Source: Staphylotrichum longicolle (taxonomy: Eukaryota > Ascomycota > Sordariomycetes > Sordariales > Chaetomiaceae). From it: 64,000 nucleotides of DNA. A model generated the notes under the pieces. The model was not told where the DNA came from and ran no database searches. It saw nothing but the letters and a program-made list of their open reading frames with translations. Location of the stretch: contig JAHCVI010000002.1 of assembly GCA_019096155.1 (NCBI GenBank), positions 930,001 through 994,000 on the forward strand. Direction: 5' to 3'. The position numbers and the translations under genes are program-made. Shown in pieces: positions 22,928 to 34,641 of the stretch. How positions within the stretch are numbered: position 1 is the first letter of the stretch; each line of letters starts with the position of its first letter.

Positions 22928-24222
22928 GGTGATAGGTGGTTTGTTTATGGTTTTTGAGATGTGTTGTGAAAGGGCGTGCGTGCGTGGCCGGTGGTGGTGG
23001 TGGTAAGGTTGAGGAAACAAAAGGAAGGTGTGAGTTAATCGGCGAGTTTACACTGGGGAGTCTGAAGGATTCTTCCCCACTTTTCCCCTCGTCGTTGACC
23101 TTGTGTGAATCAATCGCCCTCTGAGTTTCCATGACTCAAACTTCAGGAAACAACAAGAAATGATAAGATGTCAGGCAAGACATATCTTCAACCTTAGGTG
23201 ATGTGGATATAATCAACTCTCAAAGAAGGGACTCGGAACAGTCGGGTTTCCATGGAGGCTCCCACTCGCTTGCTTGCTTGTAGCCAAGCGTTTGGAGATT
23301 ACTCGGCAACCAGACAAATATCGCCAACTAACAAACGACAATCTATCGCCGTTATCGAAGTACATGGGGAACGGATGTCATATTGTACACAATGATTGAC
23401 TGATGCAATGTGCATAGGAGAGGTGTTTCTTGGATTCAAGACAGGAACCCCTGGCCCCAGCAGGGGTTTTGTCTGAAAGAGAGAAGAAACTCTCCTCTGT
23501 AAGGAGCCATAAATATGTAACAAGACAAGCCATTGATCAACTCCCTGAAACCCACTCAGGTCTACTTCAAGTCCGGCTCTTATAGTGCTGGACTTATAGT
23601 GCTGCTGGATCAAAATGGGCTCCGATCCGTCAACGGTGGAATGAAAGATATGCAAAATGTACGGGACTGAACAGACGCAATCCTGCGCGTTCATCACGAA
23701 TTCGGCTTTGAAGGCGCCCTTTCTGACACCCCAGTCTGCGGTGTCTGGCCATAGAAAGATTGGAATCGAGAGGTCACGTAATGCTCTCTCTCAGCGCAGT
23801 GGGTTTTCCACCACAGGGGCTCCACTGCTTGGTGCTTTGTAGAGCGAAGGGTTGGGAAACCATCTGTCCAGCAAATAGTGCTTTTCGGAGAGTGCCCCCC
23901 CTGAACTGCCGAGCCGCGCAAAGGGGATGATAGGAAACAGGCGCTTGGCGGGCGGGATGCCGTGAAATCGCCGAGGGGTAAAGCTGGAGGGAGTGTCGTG
24001 CATGCCGCACCCGCCCGTTGCCGTTGCCGGCAATCTTGACCCCTCGGGAACCCCACCCACCTGGCAAGGCGGGGTCAAAATGATCCCGAAGACAGGTCCC
24101 AGCTTCCTGATGGCTTGATTCCCCCGCGATTTGGCGTGTCGAACAAAAAGAGAGGTTGCTCCCTTTGAACCGACGTGACAGGCTTTCCCCTCGTCCAATT
24201 AACCACACATCAACACATCGCA
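22928..24222. other. Divergent intergenic region, 1.3 kb
   Basis: This lies between the DUF952 gene (-) and the class III alcohol dehydrogenase (+). No reading frame with a recognisable domain was seen. The interval should contain both promoters. Confidence 0.45.
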
Positions 24223-25702
24223 ATGGCATCAACAGAAGGAAAGGTAATCAATTACTGGAGAGGAAAGGCAGAGAGAGGACAACAGTTACCCCGCACCGCT
24301 ACAGCTCAGGCAGAGCTACTCGACTTAATCCAGAGCTTCGCTAACGCGCCTCTCCCCTCAGACCATCACCTGCAAGGCCGCCATCGCCTGGGGCCCTGGC
24401 CAGGAGCTCAGCTACGAGGATGTCGAAGTCGCGCCGCCGCGGGCCCACGAGGTGCGCATTAAGATCCATTACACCGGCGTCTGCCACACAGGTACATACC
24501 GTCCCGCCCCTCCCCTGCCTTCAAACAAACAGACACCTTGACGGCTGCATTGCCTGCCGAATCAGGGGGTTCTAGACCATTATCCGAGTACATTATGCTA
24601 ACACAAACCCCTTTCCCTCTCAAACAGACGCCTACACCCTCTCCGGCAAGGACCCCGAGGGCGCCTTCCCCGTGATCCTGGGACACGAGGGCGCGGGCAT
24701 CGTCGAGTCGGTCGGCGAGGGCGTGACCAACGTCAAGCCGGGCGACCACGTCGTGGCGCTGTACACGCCCGAGTGCAAGGAGTGCAAGTTCTGCAAGAGC
24801 GGCAAGACCAACCTGTGCGGCAAGATCCGGGCCACGCAGGGCAAGGGCGTCATGCCCGACGGCACCAGCCGCTTCCGCGCCCGCGGCCAGGACATCCTCC
24901 ACTTCATGGGCACCTCCACCTTCAGCCAGTACACCGTCGTCGCCGACATCTCGGTCGTCGCCGTCCAGCAGGACGCCCCCATGGACCGCACCTGCCTGCT
25001 CGGCTGCGGCATCACCACGGGCTACGGCGCCGCGCGCATCACGGCCGCCGTCGAGAAGGGGAGCAGCGTCGCCGTCTTCGGCGCCGGCTGCGTCGGCCTG
25101 AGCGTCGTGCAGGGCGCCGTCGCGCAGGAGGCCGGCAAGATCATCGTCGTCGACGTGAACCCGGCCAAGGAGGAGTGGTCGCGCAAGTTTGGCGCCACCG
25201 ACTTTGTCAACCCGACCAAGCTGCCCGAGGGCCAGAGCGTCGTCGACAAGCTGGTCGAGCTCACGGACGGCGGGTGCGACTACACGTTTGACTGCACTGG
25301 TAACACCAGCGTCATGCGCGCCGCGCTCGAGGCCTGCCACAAGGGCTGGGGCCAGAGCATCATCATCGGTGTTGCCGCGGCCGGGCAGGAGATTTCGACG
25401 AGGCGTAAGTCCTTTTTCTTTGAGTCTCTTTTCTATTTATCTATTTACCCTTTCAACCATGGTGACTAACGAACGTTGTTTTTGTAGCATTCCAACTGGT
25501 CACTGGTCGCGTCTGGAAGGGCAGCGCCTTCGGCGGCGTCAAGGGCCGCAGCCAGCTGCCCGACCTCGTCACCGACTACCTCGAGGGCCGCCTCAAGGTC
25601 GACGAGTTCATCACCCACCGCAAGACGCTGGCCCAGATCAACGACGCCTTTGAGACCATGAAGCAGGGCGACTGCATCCGCGCCGTGCTGGACATGCAGT
25701 AG
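24223..25702 (+). CDS. sfa1: S-(hydroxymethyl)glutathione dehydrogenase / class III alcohol dehydrogenase
   Basis: Four exons: 24223-24243, 24362-24491, 24628-25404 and 25488-25702. Introns are of 118, 136 and 83 nt, all phase-correct, giving 380 aa, the family's usual length. Catalytic zinc ligands are seen in YTGVCHTDAYTLSG (Cys) and LGHEGAGIVESVGEGV (His). The structural zinc site is the four-Cys cluster CKECKFCKSGKTNLC. The NAD-binding glycine motif is VFGAGCVGLSVVQGA. The enzyme oxidises S-hydroxymethylglutathione formed from formaldehyde and also reduces S-nitrosoglutathione, so it protects the cytosol from formaldehyde and nitrosative stress. The very short first exon (MASTEGK) before ITCKAAIAWGPG is typical of such fungal genes and sets the start. 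Confidence 0.97.
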
Positions 25703-28455
25703 ATCTAGGGTTCTTGCTGTATTTGGTAGTTTAAAAAAATGACTGATGAATCCTCCCAAGACGCGACGCGTGACTCCGGAGTGAGAGCCGTCTTGTGATA
25801 TCATCCCCAAAGTTGTTTGTTCTGCGAAGCATATGCTCATTCGGTGAGCATTGTGGCACCGAAAGAGCGAGCTGTGATCTCACTCCGAAGCTATGACTTA
25901 GGAAGGGAGGCCAATCGTCACCGTCTCATCTAGTTCGGACGAACCCAAGCTTGCGCCGCAGCTTCTACTGTGTTTGAGGGGTAATGGCAGTGTGGGCACG
26001 ATATCCTCGTCCACTTTTCTACTTGTCGATGACGTTTGCCAGCCACGATGACTTTGAAACAACTGGCAATAGCCCACGCAATAGTCCGAGTCATACATAC
26101 TCTCCAAGACCCTGGAGCCTCCTCGTCTTTTCGGCGTTGCCGCCGACAGCGCTATTGAGACGGTGACATTACTTGTATGTCGTGCTGATGTTATGTACGA
26201 ATACGGAGTCACGTTCAGAGGTGGCGCCCTGCCCTGCAGACGGGCCGAGACCCCTAAGTTACGCAGGAAAAGTGCCCTCTGAATCGGACTTGACTTGCTG
26301 CCATCATCGCTGAGACGAGAGGAGATATTGCAGTTGGAACTTTGTCGCATGTCTTGCATTGCTAACTGTTGTGATGTCTACGATCGTGGTCGCCGAGATT
26401 TTGCTAGCTCCGATGCTGACATCGTTTCTCGGGAGACGTTCGCGGCTGGATGTGGGAGGACACGGGGCCGGTTTCGGTTTCGGTTCTGGTCTCCGGTTGT
26501 GGTTTTTCGACACTCGTTCGACGGTAACGGGTGCGCTTTTGCTTAGGAATAGAAGAGACAAAGAAGCGAGAGAGTCGGTGAGGCTGCCGGGCTGTGTTGG
26601 CCGCTTGGTTGGGCCGACCACCCGGCCCGCTGCCCACGCCCGGAACGCAACTCGGAGCTGAGTTTCCGCAAATAGCGCCGGGTTCTCGGCTGCCGTCAAC
26701 CAAAGACAGCCGCCCCTTGACCGCGCTGCCGCGTCAACTTGGGGCGGGTGCTATCATTCTAGACCTTGGTGTTCGAGACATGGGCGTGCGTATTTACCCG
26801 TATGGATTACTGCGTCCACGAAAAGATCGTCACTTTGCAATATCCGCCGAGGGCAGGACGGTGGCTGATCCACAGGCTTCCGGGGGCGGCACGGTGGAGC
26901 GACCGGTGAGGGCGGCCCATGGGGTGGCTGTGGCGGTCAGACGAATCTCGGGTGCGTTTCGGGAATCGATCGGGCACGGCAGGGCCAGCATGTCTTGCGA
27001 GGAGATGGCGCACTTGGATACTTTTCAGCGTACTGTACCACCACTGATTTCGAATCTGTGGTGGGAGGGGTTAGGCGCTGCCTGAGTGGCTTTAGGCTCC
27101 GGCCTTGGAAGAGCAGCCAGCGATGCAGCCACTGGAGTTGGTCGGCCAAGCGCCAGACTCTGCGCCTGTTAGTCTGTTCTGCCACGATGTCAACCTGATG
27201 CGCGCCCCGGCCTCGGACAACACAAAGGTCAGCTTGAAGGCACTTTGGGTGTTTGCAATGTCATTGTCATGTCGGTTGCCTTCTTTTATCGGCAAGTTCA
27301 AGTCCGTGTCGTGCATAAAGTGAAATTGAGAAGCGGCACGCGACTCGCAAGGACTGTGATGGTTGAAAGCTTCAACCGCCGCCCAGTTCCTTCCCAACGA
27401 CAATCTGACTCAACCGCTTACAGCCTGAAGACAACCTAACCAAATACAGCAGACAGCACCGTGCCGAACCCGAGCGGCTCCCCGTCCGGGCCATTTTTGC
27501 TTCTCCCGGCGCACTGCAGCACCACTCCATGCGAGATGCAACCCGTGGAAATCTGTTGTTCCACGTTGCAAACGGCTTAGGTCGAGATAGTGCATCGTGC
27601 AACCGACACTGCCTGACTGGTGCAAACGCTTCTCCTGCGATCTTGTCACCTATCCGCGGAGCCTGGCTCTCTTGGGTGTTGAATTTCCGGATGCAATGGC
27701 CGGGGCGGAGCTTGACATCAGCCTTGTGCCAGAAACGGACCATCTGACGCAAGATAAAGGCCAGCAGGCCACAGCGAGATTGCAGAGCATCGCTGCGGCT
27801 TTGATCGCCGAAAGCCGCCAACTCGCAAGGGAGCCTTGTGTTTGCGAACGGCGAGCCCGCCACGCATCACCACAGCGCCCACAGCGCCCGCAGCGCCCGG
27901 GTGCCAATTGGGCAGCCGCGGCTCCCGGACATTTGCCATCATTTGACAGGCCAAGGCGGTTGCGAGGACCATGGCCAGCGCCGTGTCCACTGTCCGGGGC
28001 CCAGGATCTGATGGATCTGTGGTGACTTGTATGCATGTACCCGTGTACCTTCGCCCCCCCTTGGCCGCCTCACCAAGCCAGCTGGTCCAGGTCCTTCCAC
28101 CTCTTTCCAGTTTCAACTCGTTTGGCTAGCTTCTCGTCAGTTGGCCACCATTTCCAGGGATCCTACCACCACGTGAGTGCCTCGTTGTCTCGGGATGCAC
28201 CTCCACCAGGCGTCGTCTTTATAACCCTGGCCAGCCTCCTTTGCTCCCGGCCCATCTTGGCTTGAACCTTTTCCCTCCCATCGACACACCGCCGACACAC
28301 ACCAACACCACCCCCCAACCCTACCTACCATCCTTTGGGACAACACCACACCCCAAGACCGGCAACACTCTTCCGATCCCTCCACCAGGCTCAAACACCC
28401 CAACCTGAGATCATTCTCCATCACCCATTCTCTCCATCTACCACAAACCGCCAAC
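25703..28455. other. Gene-poor interval, 2.75 kb
   Basis: No conserved protein, tRNA or repeat was recognised on either strand. The frames that exist are under 165 codons, overlap on opposite strands, and have no domain signs. The right end, from about 28260, is a C/A-rich leader leading into the AN1 gene. Confidence 0.45.
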
Positions 28456-28761
28456 ATGGTCAAGAAGCTCAGGTGCTCGTTCGAGGAGTGCAAGGCGGCC
28501 GCCCAGCGATTCGTGGGAGACTGCGCGTTCTGCCAAGGGCATTTCTGCAGCAACCACCGTCTATTAGAGGACCACAAGTGCCAAAACCTCGAAGACGTAA
28601 GTTGGCACCCCGCGCCGTCGCAGTGGTGGCTCGTTGGCTTGTCGGGAGTGCTTCCAGAGGACGTTCTGGCTGACCTTATCTCCAAGTGCAAGAGGGAAGC
28701 GTTTGAGCAAAACGCCATGCAGCTCAACAAGGAGCGGACGCAAGTCATCAAGACCGCGTAA
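28456..28761 (+). CDS. Small AN1-type zinc-finger protein
   Basis: Exons 28456-28596 and 28687-28761 are joined by a 90-nt intron (gtaagt...tccaag), giving 71 aa. Zinc ligands fit the AN1 pattern: Cys7 and Cys12 (RCSFEECK), then CAFCQGHFCSNHRLLEDHKC with spacing C-x2-C-x4-C-x2-H-x5-H-x-C. After the finger comes NLED, then CKREAFEQNAMQLNKERTQV, the usual short helical tail. AN1 fingers occur in stress-associated and ubiquitin/proteasome-linked proteins; this one-finger small form has no assigned role. The intron is a multiple of three without a stop, so unspliced RNA could also be translated into a 101-aa form. Family members lack that insert, which favours splicing. Confidence 0.9.
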   Translation: MVKKLRCSFEECKAAAQRFVGDCAFCQGHFCSNHRLLEDHKCQNLEDVSWHPAPSQWWLVGLSGVLPEDVLADLISKCKREAFEQNAMQLNKERTQVIKTA

Positions 28762-29567
28762 TACGTCGTCGATCGACCGAGAAATCGAGCGACCGATTTA
28801 CACATCGCGAGCCCGAGCGCCGCCTCCAGTCGATAATGCGGCGATAGACCTAGCGCAGGTGCATAATGGCCCACGTCTTTCGACCAGTGCTCGGGCCTCG
28901 GCGGCTTCGCTTCGTCCAACAAGCAGGCGGCCGCTACCACACAACACCATTCTATTCACATCTTCACGATGCATTAGCGAGGGCAACACCAGTGCTGCCC
29001 GGAGTACAGGGAGGATTTTGATGTAATACTGTTTTGTTTTCGGCACGGCGTCATGGGAGGATGGAATCTGCACATTTACCCCTTGCCTGGTTTTAAAGGA
29101 GGCAAGGGATTGGGATGGATGACACAGAGGAGAGGAGGACCTTTGCTTCAGAAACCTGCTTCAGCACGTTCTGGGGCAGGCATATCTGGAGGTCGACTTA
29201 AGCCTCGGCAGTCAGACTCTGGAATAGACGAACAACAAACAAACACCACATTGCGTGCTCATTATCTTGCCAACATGTGTTGCAATCTTCGACGGTGCCA
29301 TTTCCCTGCTTTGTTGGGCACTCGATGACGGCACAGTAATCAACGCGGCCCTCCGATATCGTATCTGATGACTCGATGCACGCCAAGAATGACCCAAACG
29401 CCGGGGTATCACGGGGCCCTTCACATGTGGAACCGAAAGCGGAGCCGGCTATCCCGTCCCGGCCTTGCCGCCCCCCGGTCGTTTTAGGAGAGTTTGCTAG
29501 TGTACAGACGGCTTCACCGCTTGGGCCAAGGAACTCCAACCTCCATCACCATTACGAAACAGCCAAC
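28762..29567. other. Convergent intergenic region, 0.8 kb
   Basis: This lies between the 3' ends of the AN1 gene (+) and nth1 (-). No gene or repeat was recognised. Confidence 0.45.
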
Positions 29568-31080
29568 TCACTCCTCCTCGTCCTCCACCTTCACCTTGAC
29601 TGTCGGGCTTGATACCGGCGCATTGACAACCGCTTCTCTCTCGATCCTCTCGTCAACTTCCATTTCTTCCTCCTCCTTTTTCACCTCGAGCACCACCTCA
29701 CCCTCTCCTTTACCCACCCCCTCCTCCTCCTTGATCAGCCCTTCCTCCCCCTTAACTAGCCCCAACCCCTGCCCTTCCCCCTCCCCCTTAACCACCACCG
29801 ACACCTCCTCCTCCTTCTTCACCACCCTCCTCCGCCTCCCCTCGGCAACCTTGGCCCTCTCCGCGCTCCTACACAGACCCTGCAACCCCACCTCGCACTC
29901 CCCGCACTTCCTGCCCACCGGCAGGCACACCGTCTGCCCGAACCCGACCAGCAGCCAGTTGATCTCTTTCCACCTGTCCCTGGGCAGCCAGCTCTCGAGC
30001 GCCAGCCGCGTCTCCTCGGGCGTCTTGGTGGGCGGGTGGTGCCACCCCCAGATCTGGTTCGTGATGCGGTGCACGTGCACGTCGACGCCGATGCCCTCGA
30101 CGCGGTCCCAGCCGTTGGAGGACGACATGCAGAGGTGGGCCATCTTGGGCCCCACGCCGGGCAGGGAGGTGAGGCCGGCGATGGTGGGCGGGATGTCGGA
30201 GGCGAAGTGGGAGCGGAGGAGGAGGGCGGTTTGTTTGAGGTATCTTTTGTTAAAAAATTCAGACGTATCAGTTAGTTAGAAGTGTGATGGGAAGGGCGGG
30301 GGAAATAGGGAGGGTGAGCGGGGCGTACTTGGTCTTGTTGTTGTGAAACCCGACCTTGCCGATCAGCTCGTTGAGCAGCGCCGGGTCGACGGCGAGCATG
30401 TTGTCCAGGTTCAGCCCCGGCGGCGCGCCGGGTTTATACGGCGGCAGCTCGGTGTGCAGGCGGCGCATCGCCTCGGCGTTGACCGTGTCCTTGGTCTGGC
30501 TCGACAGCATCAGCGACACGAGCGTCTGGAAGCGCCTGTCGCGGGCGCTCGCGTCCGGGCGGGCGAGCTTGGAGCAGCCCATGGTGTCGACGGCCGCGTT
30601 GGCCGCGGGGCCGGTGAGGCGCATCTCCTTGACGAGGTTGTACATCTCTTCCCAGTCCGAGGGCGGCTCGACGGTGACGGCGCCCGTGGCTGGGTCGGTG
30701 ATCTTGCGCGCCGGCTTGCGTACGCGGCCGCGCGGCTGGGGCTTGGTCTCCCCGTCCGAGTCGTGTTCCGACTTGATTTCGCTCTTGACCTCGGTCTTGA
30801 TCTCGGTTTTCACGTCGGCCTTGACGCCCCGGGTTGCGCCTCGCCGCGGGGCCGACTGGGTGACTGTTTCGGCGCGCTTGCGCTTGCGCGCGACGGTGGT
30901 CTTGACGGCATCTTCAATGTCGGAACCCAGCGTCACGTCGGGACTACTGGCGTTGTCTGCGCCATTGTATGCAAAGCGAGCGAGAGCTGTGCTCGCGCGG
31001 GTCGAGCGACGGGGGAGAGTGGTTGTCGAAGTGGTGTCAAAGTACTTGGACGTCTCCTTGGCGACGCGTGAGGTCCTCAT
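29568..31080 (-). CDS. nth1: Endonuclease III homologue (Nth1/Ntg), base-excision-repair DNA glycosylase
   Basis: Exons 30329-31080 and 29568-30243 with an 85-nt intron give about 475 aa (479 if the Met at 31092 is used). The catalytic core starts near residue 135. It includes LVSLMLSSQTKD, the helix-hairpin-helix LTSLPGVGPKMAH with the catalytic Lys, GVDVHVHRITNQI with the catalytic Asp, and a four-Cys iron-sulfur cluster CLPVGRKCGEC...C spaced C-x6-C-x2-C-x7-C. The enzyme removes oxidised pyrimidines and cleaves abasic sites in nucleus and mitochondria. Unusual are a run of VKTE/IKTE/VKSE/IKSE tetrapeptides before the core (30765-30827) and a long Lys/Glu tail after it. Both fit the SUMO consensus psi-K-x-E. 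Ten such motifs flank the core and none of the clusters lies within it. Confidence 0.93.
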
Positions 31081-31573
31081 GATTCTGAGCATGCGTCAAC
31101 ACAAAGGCTGAGGAAATCGGTCGTGTGAGTGGTCGGAGAGATGGTTTCCGAATGTCGGGCCCTTTTGCCCCGTTCATTTATCGCATGACCCCTGTGGAGC
31201 CCCACTCCAGGCTGTCGGGTCGGCTAATGCCGGCGCTAGGCCTTCAGGGGGATAGCTGAGATTGGAGTGGGTGTCATTGGCTGGCACTCTCTCGCGCAGC
31301 AACCTTGATGGCCAGCACAACATTGGCTGTAAGACTTGTTGAAACTGAGAGGCAGCGGCATCCCTACGTATGTATACCGTGACTTGTCAATACGCTGCCA
31401 GCATCTATTATCTCCTAGAGTCAAAGGATACAGTACTCCCATCCCAACGCTCCCAACGCCTCCGCTCTAGCTAAAACCCATGGAATCATTGCCTCCCAAC
31501 ATACACAGTACACGCCAATAACCCACACCCCAAAGGGAATCCATTTAACCCAAACCCCGAACCCGATAAAATA
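31081..31573. other. Intergenic, 0.5 kb
   Basis: Upstream region of nth1 and downstream region of the DUF676 lipase gene, both on the minus strand. Nothing further was recognised. Confidence 0.4.
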
Positions 31574-33077
31574 TCAAGCCAAAAACTCCTCCGTAGCCCA
31601 ATGCCTCAACACGACCTTGCCCTCCTCAAACCCCTGCTTATCCATCCGGACAATGATGGCCGCATGGCTATGCCGATGCTTGTGGATCCATACGGGATAC
31701 TTCCTCCACCCGAGCCGGTCCAGCGCCTGGATCGCCGCGAATTGGTACGGCGCCAGCGCGAGCGTGGGGAACCCGCCCTCGTGGCGGTGCGCCGCCGACA
31801 TCTTGCGCTCGAGCGCGAGGATCTTTTTTCCGCTGGCACTGTCACTAATCTCATCGTCATCGTCGCTGGCGCTGCCGGGGGTGATAGTGGGGTCGGCGTT
31901 GTTGTCCGAGGTACTCTCGTCGTCGTCGACGAGATACTCCTGCCCCTGTGCGCTGTTGAGCTCCTCGTACGCGTCCTCGACCGCCTCGCGAATCTCCTTG
32001 ATCCAGAGGTTGACGCGGAAGTCGGCCACGTTGATGCCCGCGAGGCCGCTCTCGTGGAGCTTGACGCGGCGGGCCGAGCGGACCGTCTGGATGGCGCTGT
32101 TGACGAGGAAGGCAACGACGCCGATGGGGATGAAGAGCGTGAGCGCGATGACGAAGGGCAGGCGCCGCGCCCATTTCGTGAGCGACGCCGGGAGGGTCTC
32201 TGGCGCGGCCGGCGGGGCGGGGGAGACGGGATTGGACGGGTCCAGGATCACGTCCTCCCAGCCGGGCAGGAAGTGGGCTTGCACGCGCGACAGGTCGGTG
32301 TAGGGGTCGGTCTTGGAGATGCCGGTCGTGTAGTGGACGGCGCTGCGGTCGTTGGTGATGTTGGTGTAGAGGGTGTGGCGCTTGAACTTGGCGAGGCCGG
32401 ACATGAAGATGGAGTTGGGGTCCGCGAGGACGGCGAGGAGCGGCTTGCCCGTGTCGCGGAACTTGTCTATGCCAAAGAGCTGGCGGCCAGACATGCACAG
32501 CGTCCGCGCGCCCAGGACGTTGAAGGTCTGGTTTGCCCAGCCGCGGAGCGGTGTCCGTACGCCGAGGAAGGGGCTCGCAAACGCAGTGAAATTCTGCGAC
32601 ACGGTCAGTACGATAATTCCCCATGCGTCTGGTGGCCCGTACCATGCACTCCAGATTATCCAGCACGCCCCGGGCGGAGAGCAGGCCGATGGCATATCGC
32701 GCAACCAGCCCACCCAGCGAGTATCCCACAATGCTGAGCTTTTTGATATTCCCGCCCCTGCTCTTTATGACTTCCAGCTCCTCCTCGATCTCGAGACACA
32801 CGCGCTCGCCGCCGCACTCGATGCCATCGTAGGTGAAAGATCCACTATTGCGCTTCGCGACGAGGATGTAGACCTGGTCAGGAGGGTACTGGGCTCGGAG
32901 GGCTTTGGCGACCGACGCCATGTGGTTTGGGTTTCCCCATAGCTGGGAGCGCATGCAGCCGCGTCAGGGGTCTGTTCGCTGGTGGGGGTTTGCACAGCAG
33001 GTGCAAGGTTGACTTACGCCGTGCACGAGCACGCAGAGGTGCTCGGCCTCCAGACTGCCTCCTGTGTAATCCGCCAT
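31574..33077 (-). CDS. DUF676-family lipase/serine esterase (Lpl1-like lipid-droplet phospholipase)
   Basis: Three exons: 33018-33077, 32643-32942 and 31574-32593. Introns of 75 and 49 nt are both phase 0; the product is 459 aa. Exon 1 ends in VLVHG, the oxyanion-hole region. Exon 2 begins LWGNPNHM and contains the nucleophile elbow GYSLGG with the Ser at about residue 95. Exon 3 begins NFTAFASPFLG. This is the layout of DUF676 hydrolases such as yeast Rog1 and Lpl1 (YOR059C). A hydrophobic segment at about 265-288 (LPFVIALTLFIPIGVVAFLV) may anchor the protein to a membrane or lipid droplet. The family acts on phospholipids or monoacylglycerols; the exact substrate here is inferred. An acidic insert (DDDESTSDNN) lies near residue 345. 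Confidence 0.88.
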
Positions 33078-33710
33078 GCCTTGTGTTGTTTGTGATTTCA
33101 CGGATAAACAGGTCTGTTGTTCATGGTCGGCTTTGCAAGAGTTGGCCTTTTGATGACCGGTGGACGGAGAATGGCGCCCCCGAGCGTCCGATGCTCAGCT
33201 TGTCCCTTCGAAACCTAGATCAGGCGCAGAGCTGAGTTCAGGCAGTGCATCGCCCACGTCAGCACGTCAGCGGCCGGAGATAAGCCTCGAGACCGAACGA
33301 TAAACAGGGGCAGACTGCAGCATGGTGGGGCACCGGCTCGGGAATTGGCCCGAGGTGCTCGGGCTGTGTGGAAGTTCGGAAATTTGAAAGTTTGGTGGAT
33401 GACGACAGCACATCCAACCAGTGCTGAGAGCAGTCTTCAATCGGTTGAAAGTCGCCTAAGGTATCACAACTCGTGACACCTCCTTCTCTTTCTGGCTCAT
33501 GGACGAGTCACGAACCTCACATTACCCGATCCAGCCATTATTTCAAACTGGAACCACAATACCAAAAATAAACTCCCCGTTTGCGCCGATAAAAAACACT
33601 AATCTCAATAACACCTGGTATCATTGCATCAAGCCCGGATCTCAGACCCAATCAGTATCATTTGTAGGGATCTGGTTGAGTGATCTCTCTCTTGAACGCC
33701 AACTCAGGGC
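33078..33710. other. Intergenic, 0.63 kb
   Basis: Holds the promoter side of the lipase gene and the 3' side of the Cys/His-module gene. No further feature was seen. Confidence 0.4.
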
Positions 33711-34641
33711 CTACTCGATCTCTTGATATGACCAGACGTTCCTCTCGTGAAGCCCGCAGAGCCGTTGCCCTTCAACAGGCTCGCGGGTGCAAGTCGGCAG
33801 GCTCCTCCTCGGTCGGCCCGGTAGTTGGAAAGCGCACACATGCTCCGCGCAGCGATCGACGCCGTCCATTGCCCCGTATCCGCAGCCCTCCTTCACACAA
33901 GTGTGTCGGAGACAAGTACCTCCGGGGTTGGGGTAGGAAGATTGCTCGCATTGCCTGTGTTCATCTCTCTTCCAGACACATCGATGGCCCTTGCAGTAGA
34001 AGCTCGCTGTGCATCTGCGCTCGGGGCAGCAGCGGTCGCCTTGTCCGTTCACTGCCTTGCTGATACGCCGCAAATCTCATCAGCTTCCGAGGGCTGAGAT
34101 GGAGGGAATGGGGCTTTCGCACCAGCAATGGTTGCTGCAATACCTCGACCCCATGCATGCCTCTTGGCGGACAAAGCAAGTCGTTTCCCATACTCCACTG
34201 GCATAGCGTAGCCGCATGTGCAGCGCAGTTCTCTCGCCCCTGTATCTTCATGCCTGGGCACCGCGCGGTCCCATTGATGAACCACCGGCAGTTGAATCTC
34301 TCGTGGCGGTGGCAGTTGACGGACTCGTCGGCGTCGGGAAACCAGCCTCGGGCAGGGTAAATGATCCTCCGGGCCAGGCGTAGTGGTGTCCGTTTGCATC
34401 TACGCCCGTTGGAAAGCCGGTATTGGCAGAGGTGGTCGGCACAAACAGGCGTTGGGCACTCACGGCCCTCGGCGGCTCCTCTCCCACAGACACCGCCCGC
34501 GCGCAGGTGAGCGTCGTTGACGATACACGTCGCAGGGGGTTGAGGACCCTTCCGCCGTCGTTCAGGCAATAACCAGACAGAACGGCCCATCTTGGATAGG
34601 CTGCTTTGAGTTTTCGGGTAGTGACTGATGTTCTCCCACAT
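33711..34641 (-). CDS. Cys/His-rich protein built from repeated C-x9-C...C-x2-H modules (unknown function)
   Basis: Two exons, 34144-34641 and 33711-34055, are proposed with an 88-nt intron (GAG|gtattg ... cagcaag). About 280 aa. Four successive units begin Cys, one residue, aromatic, and show exact C-x9-C spacing: CQYRLSNGRRC, CRWFINGTARC, CQWSMGNDLLC and CVWKRDEHRQC. Each is followed after a variable loop by C-x2-H (CHRH, CAAH, CKGH, CLRH). Less regular units flank them (CADH, CAEH, CGLH). Each unit can supply three Cys and one His, so a chain of zinc-binding knuckles is likely. I do not recognise the family, and no enzyme motif is present. The C-x9-C spacing repeats on both sides of the proposed intron, which supports the join. 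The start could also be the Met about 17 codons downstream. Confidence 0.65.

Noticed and set aside
24459..25340. 293-codon antisense frame opposite the adh gene
   Set aside because: Overlaps zinc-site exons of a certain gene; no domain, typical GC-skew shadow.
31601..32737. 378-codon plus-strand frame opposite the DUF676 lipase
   Set aside because: Antisense shadow of the lipase exons; product is Val/Arg/Asp/Glu low complexity.
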